A stretch of DNA of 64,000 nucleotides, taken from Lasiosphaeria ovina (taxonomy: Eukaryota; Ascomycota; Sordariomycetes; Sordariales; Lasiosphaeriaceae). Below, in pieces: positions 33,537 through 42,806 of this stretch. The position numbers and the translations under genes are program-made. The DNA is taken from contig JAULSN010000001.1 in assembly GCA_033439765.1 (NCBI GenBank), positions 5,394,001-5,458,000 on the forward strand. The letters are read 5' to 3'. The notes beneath the pieces are model-generated. The model was not told the DNA's origin. It saw only the letters and a list, made by a program, of their open reading frames with translations, and ran no database searches. Within the stretch, counting starts at the first letter, position 1. Every line of letters begins with the position of its first letter.

Positions 33537-35603
33537 TCAAAAGTCAAACTCGCCGCGAAAGATATCTGGATCAACGCCGACAACCACCTTCTCGGCGAGA
33601 TCGCGGCGGTTCATCTGGGTGAAGACGCGGCGCAGCGTGTCGTAGAGCGTGGTGCTGCGGTTCTGCATCGTCATAGCCTCGATGCGCGAGTCATTGAGCG
33701 CGGTGTCATGGTTGCTGCTACCGCCGCTGCCCCCAGCCCCGGATGGGCCCGATCCGCCGCTCATCAACAGCTCGCGAGCCTTGTCGCGCCCGCTCTTCTC
33801 GACGCTCTTATGCATGTCGAGGGCGGCAAGCAGGTGGCCGGCGGCTTCGGCGTGGCATCCAATATTAATGCATGACACGCCGAGGTTGTAGCGGGCGCGC
33901 ACAAAGTTGGGGTGGATGGAGAGTGCCTTCTCATACGCGGCAATGGCTTCCTCGGAGCGGCCGCTGTTGGCGAGGGTGGCACCAAGCCTGTTCCACAGCA
34001 GGTGGATCTGGGACCTCTGATTACTAGTACCGAGCTCCGAGCTTTGCAACGCCGCCTGGAAGCAGTCAACAGCCTTGTCGTACTCCTCGGCGCCGTAGAA
34101 GAGCACCCCCAGCCCAACCTGCACGTCAGGGTCCATGTGGGCGCCGTCCGGGGCCAGGCGCGCTGCGTCTAGGAACAGGTTGGTGACGCGCCTGTGCAGC
34201 TGCTCACGGTCTGTGAATCCCATGTCGGCCGCCGACGACAGGTCCTGCGGGGCGATGATCTGCGGGTACTTGACTGAAAGCCACCGCTCCAGAGTGCGGA
34301 AGGCAGTGCTATCGTAGCCTTCGTTGGTGTAGGACACGGCAAGGCCCATCAAGGCTGCCAGGTTATTGGCGTCTAGCTTCATTGCGTGCTCAAGTGCCCG
34401 GATCGCCGCCTCCTCCTTCTCGTTCTGCGCCTGCGCGCTGCCCAAATACACCCAAGCATCCACGTGGTCTGGATTCCGCTGCACGGCTGCCTCGAACGCC
34501 AGCGCTGCGAGCGAGAGGTTGCCTCCCTCGGTCATGATGCGCACTCCCTCCTCGAATGGGTTTGTGTTCTCTGCAGCCGCTTCGTATGGGTTCTTCTCCT
34601 CGAAGAGATATTCTTGGATGACGGGGTCGGCGCCTAAGCGACCGTTCAGGCTCCAGTCGCCCAGGCCCTCGCCGCCCCAGTTGCTGCTGTCAAACTTGGC
34701 AAAGTGATCCTCAACGTCGTCTAGATTTTTCATGGCCTCCTCCTCGCCTTGTATGCCACGCCAGATGGACTCGAGATCGCCATAGCCCGTCTCAGAATGC
34801 AGCATGTCCTCGTCCATCTTGTTCAGCTCCGGCTCCATGGCCCGTGCCTCGTCCACTGCCTCCGAGCCCTGTAGCTGCTTGTCGTGCAGCTCCATCTGCG
34901 AAAACTGCTCTTCCCACTTGCTGTCATCCAGCTCCACAACCTTGCCTTTCCCCTTGCCTTCGGGTTCTTGCTGTTGTTGCGGCTGCTGGAGATGTGACTG
35001 TGCGCCGTACATGCCTCCCATTGGCTGGTACATGGGCCGCGACATGAGCCCGCCACTATAGCCCATTCCCATGCCCATGCCCATTCCCATGCCCATTCCC
35101 ATGCCCATACCCATGCCCATCATTGGCCGCTGTGGTTGCGCCATAATGCCGCTAGCACCGGGTAGGTGGTTGGCGTGGACGGAGGAGGCGGGGCCACCGT
35201 TCATTTGCTGGAACTTTGCGAACTCGTCGGGACTAAACTGGGTGCCAGCCGGGGCGTTGAAGGCGGCCTCCATGGCGGCCTGGGGGCTGTGGCGGAAGTC
35301 GGGGGCCGCCCAGGTGGGAGAGGCGGACTGGGCGCGGAGATGGGCGGCGTGGTTGAGGTCGAGCTGAGCTTGCTGGTGCTCGAGGGCCATCTCGGGGAGG
35401 TGGGGGGTCTGTTGCAAGAAGCCGTTCATCATCTCGTCCTGGGGCGTACCGCGACTCGTGCTCCTGAAGCCGCCGAGCGAGCCACTGGGGCCGCGGCCAG
35501 CAAGGCGGTCATGTTGGAGACTCTTGTCGTCCTGGACATGTTTTGTGAACTGGCTGAGCGGGTTGCCCGCCGTCGAGCACTCGGCACCGCCTAGGAACGA
35601 CAT
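33537..35603 (-). CDS. PEX5: Peroxisomal targeting signal 1 receptor PEX5
   Basis: Cycling receptor that binds C-terminal SKL-type signals in the cytosol and docks at the peroxisome. A single exon gives 688 residues. Seen: the N-terminus MSFLGGAECSTAGNPLSQF with the conserved Cys9, the site used for mono-ubiquitin-driven recycling in this family. A disordered Gln/Met-rich region contains at least one WxxxF docking motif (WEEQF). A Met-Gly dipeptide run (GMGMGMGMG) is encoded by a hexanucleotide repeat. The TPR domain spans about residues 340-630 (ALAFEAAVQRNPDHVDAWVY, RALEHAMKLDANNLAALMGL, AIAAYEKALSIHPNFVRARY), and the end is typical (RDLAEKVVVG). Identity is firm. The start is the only one giving the conserved Cys N-terminus. 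Confidence 0.93.
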   Translation of the reverse strand: MSFLGGAECSTAGNPLSQFTKHVQDDKSLQHDRLAGRGPSGSLGGFRSTSRGTPQDEMMNGFLQQTPHLPEMALEHQQAQLDLNHAAHLRAQSASPTWAAPDFRHSPQAAMEAAFNAPAGTQFSPDEFAKFQQMNGGPASSVHANHLPGASGIMAQPQRPMMGMGMGMGMGMGMGMGMGMGYSGGLMSRPMYQPMGGMYGAQSHLQQPQQQQEPEGKGKGKVVELDDSKWEEQFSQMELHDKQLQGSEAVDEARAMEPELNKMDEDMLHSETGYGDLESIWRGIQGEEEAMKNLDDVEDHFAKFDSSNWGGEGLGDWSLNGRLGADPVIQEYLFEEKNPYEAAAENTNPFEEGVRIMTEGGNLSLAALAFEAAVQRNPDHVDAWVYLGSAQAQNEKEEAAIRALEHAMKLDANNLAALMGLAVSYTNEGYDSTAFRTLERWLSVKYPQIIAPQDLSSAADMGFTDREQLHRRVTNLFLDAARLAPDGAHMDPDVQVGLGVLFYGAEEYDKAVDCFQAALQSSELGTSNQRSQIHLLWNRLGATLANSGRSEEAIAAYEKALSIHPNFVRARYNLGVSCINIGCHAEAAGHLLAALDMHKSVEKSGRDKARELLMSGGSGPSGAGGSGGSSNHDTALNDSRIEAMTMQNRSTTLYDTLRRVFTQMNRRDLAEKVVVGVDPDIFRGEFDF
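35061..35120 (-). repeat. Hexanucleotide repeat coding Met-Gly in PEX5
   Basis: About ten units of ATGGGC/ATGGGA (sense strand) within the disordered N-terminal half of PEX5. The frame is preserved because the unit is 6 bp, so length change only adds or removes dipeptides. Confidence 0.85.
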
Positions 35604-36694
35604 GGGTGCGGCTGCGGATGACGAAGCGGAAGATTCCGATCAGCCGGGTTGCCGGTTGCCGGATGCAGGTTGTAGGTTGTATACTGCACCTCGCAAAGCG
35701 CACGTCGCTGGACGCTGGAGGCCGGATACTCGGCGACGGTCGAGGGTCGAGAATAACTGCCCGCACAAGGCGTCGGGATGACAAACGCGGCGAAGGCTTG
35801 AAAGCTGAAACCCCAAGCTCCCCTCTTCCGAGAACGAGCTAGGCCGACGTGTCTAAGAATGACGCAGACGCGAACCGGGGAGGTGCAGAAGACAAAACTA
35901 ACGGATAAAAGGACACAGTAACACAATGCCAATAATACAGTTGTTAATGCAAAGACGCAGAATTCATTGTCCGCTAGTAAAAGCGTCCTCAAGAGAGTGT
36001 GAAGGGGAGAAAGCAGTGAGGAGTTGAAGAAGGCCAGGGCAGTTCGATTTCCATGTCGCTTGGGCGGGCGGTTTAGACAACTAATAAGTCGGGGTCGGGC
36101 ACCTAGTCTCCTACAAACACGTTCGGCCGCCTTGGGCCGCGTTTAGGAGGGGCCCGCCACCCAAAAACTGCCGAGGCAGCAGCTCCAATCCAGAGCTCAG
36201 TGGGTCCTCACGCCTGCATTCCCACCAGTAAAAAGAGCCCATGCCAGGACTCCACTAGATGGGGCGGTCCATAGATCAATCACGTGGGCTTGTGCTCCAG
36301 AGTTGGGAACTCTGCAACATCAAGCCAAAGGCACCGAGGGGTCCAGAGTAGAGAGAATTGTCAATTATTTGTACATAGTATATTGCCGTATGCGCCGCAC
36401 ATAAGGTTAGTCCTACAGGGTGGTGTTACAGCCCGGCCACCCCTTTTGGACTCGCGGCCGGCACAACCACCAAACCCGACGCTCCTCGGGGTCATTCCGT
36501 TCCCCGTGCCAGAGGCACTAAACGCAGAGCCTTCCACGCATCACCCGTTCCCCGCTGTCCGTATTACTTGACCACCCACCCACCCAGGTTTTTGCGTTCA
36601 CCTAAAACCTAGCTAGGTATAGACGGTAGTCTCTTCAGCAGGCCTGCCACATCCACTACTTTTCCTGAGCCCAGATCTAGACTTGATCATTGCT
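35604..36694. other. Intergenic between PEX5 start and RRM gene end
   Basis: Promoter side of PEX5 (-) and 3' flank of the RRM gene (-). A GTTGCCGG/ATGCAGGTTGTAGG near-repeat occurs around 35648-35682. No gene seen. Confidence 0.5.
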
Positions 36695-37833
36695 CTAGTA
36701 GTTGTCCCGGGGTCTGTTGATCACCCTGTGAGACTCGGCATAGTCGACTACCAACTGTCTGTTGCCCATCATGGTGGTGCCGAGGATCGCCTTAGCCTTA
36801 TCGGCATCTTCAATGGTCGCGAAGTCGCAATGGGCAAAGCCGCGCGGGTATCCCGTGGTGCGGTCGACGGCAATACGCACATCCTTGACGTTCTCGAGGC
36901 CTCTGAACATCCTGTTCAAGTCCTCGTCCGAGGTCTCATAGGGGATGTTGCCGACATAGAGGGAAGTAGAAGGGGAGGAAGCTCCTCTGGGAGGTCTCGC
37001 GGCCCGCTCCTTGGCGCGGGGAAGAACGCCAATGCGGCGGCCTTGGAAGAATGACTGGTCGAGCTCCCGAAGCGAAGCATGGGCCTGCTCTTGGGTCTCA
37101 AATTCGACAAACCCGAAGCTTGACGACAGGAAAGGCCAGGTTAGCATGGGCACGTCTTGGATAGAGTGCACACGTTTGTAGGTGTTCCCTGTTTATTTGA
37201 AGACAAGAGGCGAGAAGAGGAAACTAGACTTACCCTTTGCTGTTGCCATCTCTGTCCGTCGCCAATCTGACGTTGACAACCTTCCCGAACTTTTGGCACA
37301 CGTCCAAAATATCATGCTCGGTTACGGAGAAGGAGAGGTTGCGGATGAAGATCGAGTTGTCGTAGACCTCTGGGAATTTTTGGGTTAGTATGACTGAAAT
37401 TTGGGACGGATACCCGTCGACGCGGTCAATGGCTCACCCTCTACACCTGCTTCCCGAATCGGCAATTGCTGCTTCAGCTGCTCGGCCCTCCTCGCAGCGA
37501 ATTCCGGGCTCTGCTTCTCAGTGGCCCAAGCCTCCTCAGCAGCGGCCTCTTCAGCATAATTTCTCTCGTATTCCTGGACGCGAACAGTCTGGGAGAAGGC
37601 GCGCACTGCCGGAATGGCAAAGGCGGATCTTGTGACATTGGCCTGGCGGGCAAACTGGACTGCGAAGGAAGTTGTCGGGGTCTTGAAGGCCACGGCTCTG
37701 GATGCCGCAATGGCGGAGCGCAGAGCGACTTGACGGAGAGAATTCCTGCGCGCGTTTTAGTTAGCCGGCCATCTCGCAATCGGTCGGGCGAGCCGTAGCA
37801 CGCAATGCGACTGCAAAAGCAAAGAACATACAT
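36695..37833 (-). CDS. Mitochondrial two-RRM RNA-binding protein
   Basis: Probable organellar RNA-binding protein; the specific role is not known. Four exons: 37833-37832, 37745-37438, 37369-37234 and 37118-36695, giving 289 residues. The start codon is split: AT from exon 1 and G from exon 2, after which the protein reads MNSLRQVALRSAIAASRAVA, a basic amphipathic mitochondrial presequence. RRM1 has RNP2-like SIFIRNLSF and RNP1-like GFGFVEF (the intron falls inside RNP1). RRM2 has SLYVGNIPY and RGFAHCDF. A short Arg-rich tail ends RPRDNY. All three introns have CTAAC branch sites and consensus donors. The first intron (86 nt) removes in-frame stops. If exon 1 were wrong, no ATG would precede the presequence in frame. 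Nucleus-encoded factors of this type act in mitochondrial transcript handling, which is inference here. Confidence 0.8.
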
Positions 37834-40800
37834 GATGACGGTTGAGGAGCAGAGCGAGAGTAATTGTTTGGAAAGGTGGTGGATGGGAGAAGATTTTGCG
37901 TTGGATGCGAGAGGTTAAAGTAAGTAGGGAAAAGACCGTGTCTTGTTTCGCGGTTATCCGAAAATTTCCTTTGGCCGAGAAATTTTATCTCCGCCCCTGC
38001 AAGATCGCTGCTAAGATTTGACAAGAGCCAGCCTAATCTGGAATAGCGTCTAGCTAGCTCACGCTAGACCCTAACCCTTGATTTCTTAGCAAGCCAACGT
38101 CAAGGTTGAATCAAGGACGGTGCCTCGAGCAGGACTACTGATGTTTCGCGATTTTACTCACGATTCAGAAAGACTCCCCTCGAGAAGACCCCTAGTTTCG
38201 GATCCTGAGAGACCCGGCAGCTTTCCTGATTACTTGAGGGCACCTGTCGTTGTAGCGAATAAGGGCAACGTCTTGCGCGCTTGGTTTCGACGTGCACACA
38301 AACTACAAGCATCGGTATCCAGGATCCAGGCCCCAGGAACAACTTAACAAGGAACAAGGACCCAGGACCCATGTGCGACATGGGCGTTTTTGAAGCCCAG
38401 GCGAGCATCGATCCCGAATGCGCAAGTGCAGCAACATGGTGCCGTGGCATCTTGGCCTCGTTCCTGGGTACCGCTGTAGAAGCCCGAATGCACGAGTCCG
38501 GCAAACTCCAGCTTTGCTTCCTACACAGGCGCGCTGCACCGTCTTTCACGTCTCAAAGCGCGTGATATGCCATCCTCCGCATTAATAGTCCCATTAGGTA
38601 CGGCCACGACGAGATGAGGTATAAGAGTTGTGGCGATTGCATCGTCTCGGTGGTGAATTTAGGATAAAGGTTCGTCTGTCCCCCGAGGAAGAAACCACCC
38701 TACCAAGCCACCTGGGTTATACACTTACGCGCGCCTTCTGAACGTTCAAACACGTGTCCCGCGCCGCATTCTTTGCATTGAGCCTTGCCCTAGGTGAAGG
38801 TCCCACGGCCATTCTCCCATTTATGAGCGGGGATACGGACGACCAAGGTGGCGAGCAGAAGGAAGAGCTCCGGAGCGAATCAGCCTTGGACAATGCAGAA
38901 CCGAAATTGAGATACCGCGATGCATGTAAACGGGAAACTCTCAGCTGTCAAATGGCTATTCACTCCTCAGCTCACTTAATGAGGGCAACATCAACGTACG
39001 ATGTTTGACCATAGCGCTTTGCCAGTAGGCAACTACCTTGCTCTGCAGTAAATTCTTCGGCTAATACGCGGTGCATCTCAATCCCGGTATGAAGTATTGT
39101 CTGCCGCGCTGCTCGGGTCGTGTATTTCTCGAGCCATTGGAAGAGCAGTTCGTTAATGCATCGTCCCTGACAATTCCACTCCGTCTCAGTTTGCACTCTG
39201 CCCTAGTAGTACATGCGGCAGTCTCTGGTTTTGGATTCGCTCGTGCATTTAGTGGTTGGATATGGGGCCTGGGTAGTTCAAGAGTGCTGAGACTCCCACA
39301 AGTTGAAAATATCACCAAAGAAAAAATAGCTTCCGCCCTCCACAAGTTCAACTTACAAGTAATTATACTTATGGTTTTTTAGGAAGCTCTTGTGCCATCT
39401 TCATAAGCGGGGATATCTATTGAATATTTCCCAAGATCTTGATGAGAAACCTAGCAATTCCAGATAGAAACGAATAGAAACTACTTATTATCCATGTAAA
39501 CGGCTTCAAGTCCTGTGTGGCTAGACATTTAGTACGCTTTATGTAACCTGAGTGAAAATCTAGTCTTATATGACGGTTGGTTTGTGAGTTGGCCTGTGAT
39601 TATGACTCTATCGGTACTATTTTATTTTTGAACTCTTGCTATCCCACGCCGAATGCCTGACCATGCCCACTTTAGGATCTACGGGTTAATGTGTAGAAGC
39701 AATTACACTATTGTGGTAAATCTAATGTCATGGAAGTCGTTCCACGATAAAGTTGACAAATAAAAATGAAATGAATAAAAGATTAAAATGGCTTCGAGTC
39801 CCAACAATTCCATAACAATTAGCCAAAGATAAAAGCAGTTTGAATGATATTTGAACCCATTCTCAGCGGTATGCAGGCCCCTGCCAGATATGATAGAAAT
39901 GACTTTAATAAAAAAGCCAAAGAAAGGTAATGTACCAGGAACAAGGAAATAAAAATATCACGCCAGTGCTCAAAGTGCGCCCAAAATAACAAACTCACAA
40001 AGCCAAAGGATTTCTCATCGCCAGTCGCTACTAGTAATCTAACCAGGTTGAGATTTGCCACAATTAACACTAGAAAATTCCAAATAGCAAAAGACACGCA
40101 GGCGTATAAAAGGACCGAAGAATAAAAATAACATAAAAGTGGTCATGGAATCATACGAATATTGCGAACAAAACACACACCACAGCAGTACGCAACTGTA
40201 AACACTGGGAGGTATGTATGCTTCCAGGACGAGCCACCAGAGAGATGTTGCTGCTATAGAATCTCATTTGTAGTCTAGTTGAAGGACCTCTTCAATTATT
40301 AATTATCTCCAGCTGCCCACTGCTCCAAGTGAGCCTTTCTACAATCCGAGTAGACTTTCTCTTCAATGAAAAATAAACAGAAATTCCAAATAGAGAAGGA
40401 ATTTAACTACGCGATGGGAGTCTATATTTTTTCTAAGATCCATTAGAAAACCAAGACCTCTAAAGAAATAGAGGACAGCGACCGTTTTCCTATCAAGGCG
40501 CTGCCTCCATGTTCTTGCCTCTGTTCTCGAAGTGAGATTCAAAGTGGGTGGCTTGATTACGTAATTGACCCATCGAATGTGGGCAAAGTGGGCGACCACG
40601 TGACTCCGGCTTCAACGACACATCAAGGCAGGCCAGGACGGTTAGCCAGCCCAGCATGAGCAGCAAATGAAAAGGAATAAATAATCTAAAGAGGAGAGCA
40701 GGGAGCTGTTCCGCATCTGCAAATCTGTTCGTTTCTGCTGTCGTATTTTCAAATATAGGTGACGGCACAGTGAACAATGCGAGTTGCCCTGTTCCTGAGC

Positions 40801-42806
40801 AGTAATGAAAAAGCCGGAGTCGTGTAATTGATTTGATTTGAAACAAGGCAGTTGGAAACGGTCCCGCCTGGCAGAAAATGATTAGACAGTCGGAGTTCGA
40901 AACAACCAAGTAGCATGGCTGCCCCAGCGTGGAGAGACATGTTTTTTCCATCCATGTGCCTTGGCCAGGAGCAGGAGCACCGACAATTATTCAATTACTG
41001 GGGTAGAGATTGGTGAATCGATTTAACAGCGACGGTATCAGCTTGCTGCTGCTGGCACCAAGTGAAGGCAACAAGCCGAGCTCCCTCGCTCTGGTGAACA
41101 GCTAGCTAGATAAAACGATGCTGCCGAGCTTGGGAGCTTTCGCTAGTCTACTACCGTGGCAAGAATTCCTTAGCTCGCGCGATGCCGTGCCGCGCCGCGC
41201 CGCGCCGTACCTTCTGAATGCAATTTCCTTGTTCCCTTCACGGCAGACGGCAGGATCCTGGGCCGCTGCTGCCAAATGCCAAATTTTTCAGTTAACACAC
41301 ACCATATCCAAACCCTTTCTTGTAGCTACGGCGTCTTGAATTTTGGTGGCAGTGGATTCGGTTTATCGTCCGTCTTCCCTGCAAATGGCAGCATATGCCA
41401 TCTTCCAGACCGACGCTTGCCTCTGCCCTCGCCTCGCTTGCGGCAGCTTGGAGCCTGGGAGCGGCATTTGCTAGACTACGCCATACCACTACATGCCACA
41501 CTGTTGTGCTATCTGAATGATTTATGAGAAGGCCTTTTGCAGCCAGCGACGCGTTTTTCAAGGACGTGAAAGCTTGCCATGGCTACATGTTGCAAAACCA
41601 AGGTCCTCTGGCGTGCTTGGGGAGCAGGCCAGTCTGGACCGCACGCCCGCGTTGCCTCTGCCTCTCGACGTCTCTCCTCCAGTAGTTGAAAGTGCGGTGG
41701 GAAGATTCAAGTAGTAAAAGATAATCATTTAAATCACTGCCATATATAATACATATCATCGTATGCCTACGCTCGACGCTCGGTCTTGCTTTGCCCAAGT
41801 CTCAAATGCCCAAATGCCAACACAGCGCGCCACACAGCCCTCCCACTCCGTCGCGGGCATGTGGGGACTGGGAGCTTCACCGAGCAACGCGCAGGGGGTG
41901 GGGCGGGCACTCTCCAAACTGCCTCAACAAAACCGGCGACCCGAATGCTAGAGAACGGTATGGAAGGTCTAGAAATAAGTCACCTGGCCAGTTTGGATGT
42001 CGCAATCGGGAGGTATGACGTTTGTGCAAGTACCGAGTGGAGCCGGGCCGAAAGCGTTGCCCCCTGCAACTGCAAGTTCACTTTAATCGGACGACCCAAA
42101 GGCAGGACGGTTCAGACCCCAGCAGCAAGTCCCTTCAAAACCGCCAAGTCTCGGCTGAGAATCTCACAGGACGGGGAGTGACGCCTCAGTTCTAGGCAGA
42201 AGGTCTAGGGAGGTCCTTAGAGATAGGAAAGGGGAAGTATTAGCAACATAAACACCATATATCTAGAATATAAAACATATCAAAGTGACTCTGGCTATGA
42301 AATCAAACACTCTCGGGGACAAGGAAAACCAAACGCTACGAGCAGCCATAGACAGCTGCCTTCTGGCCCCCTTCCTTCACAGGGTACTCGCTGTCTGGGC
42401 GGGAGGAGGGGAGGGGCCAGGCAGATGCCCCTCAGAGGATCTCAGATTTCGTCCGAAGTCAGGTACGGGCAGGGGGGGAAGTGCGCCCCGTGACTCTGTA
42501 CCTCAACAGCAAAAGCCGTAGCTGCTGCAGGCATTATCAGACGGACAATAGGAACAGCACCGAGAAGGGGGGCCCACAAAATTTTGGCTGAGGAGGGGCA
42601 GAGGCAGGTCGGTCCCGCACGCGTATATATTTTTCGCACCCTCGGCCTCACACCCTCTTCCTTTTCCTTTCTCTTTCCTCAACCGAGAAAGTTCGTCAGT
42701 TTTCGCTCGTCTTTTTTTCTTCTTGCGTGTTCGCTCGCCCAGCAGCAACAGTAGCAACAGCAACAACAAGCTTTCTCTTCTCTCGCGCCCGCCGGCCCAT
42801 TTTCAA
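37834..42806. other. Gene-free region, 5 kb, partly AT-rich
   Basis: No supported gene. The stretch from about 39380 to 40480 is visibly AT-richer than the rest, with many stops in all frames, and could be a decayed (RIP-type) repeat. I could not match it to a transposon. Open frames here, such as one on the minus strand at 39819-40097, are hydrophobic but unrelated to any family I know. The last 200 bp are the promoter and CT-rich leader of the next gene. Confidence 0.5.
42621..42632 (+). promoter_or_regulatory. TATA-like element and CT-rich leader
   Basis: GCGTATATATTT lies 175 bp before the start at 42807 and is followed by a strongly CT-rich leader (42650-42725), the usual layout of highly expressed filamentous-fungal genes. 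Position and strength are inferred from sequence only. Confidence 0.35.

Noticed and set aside
39819..40097. 92-codon hydrophobic minus-strand frame in the AT-rich stretch
   Set aside because: AT-rich composition yields hydrophobic codons; no splice partners, family or codon bias seen.
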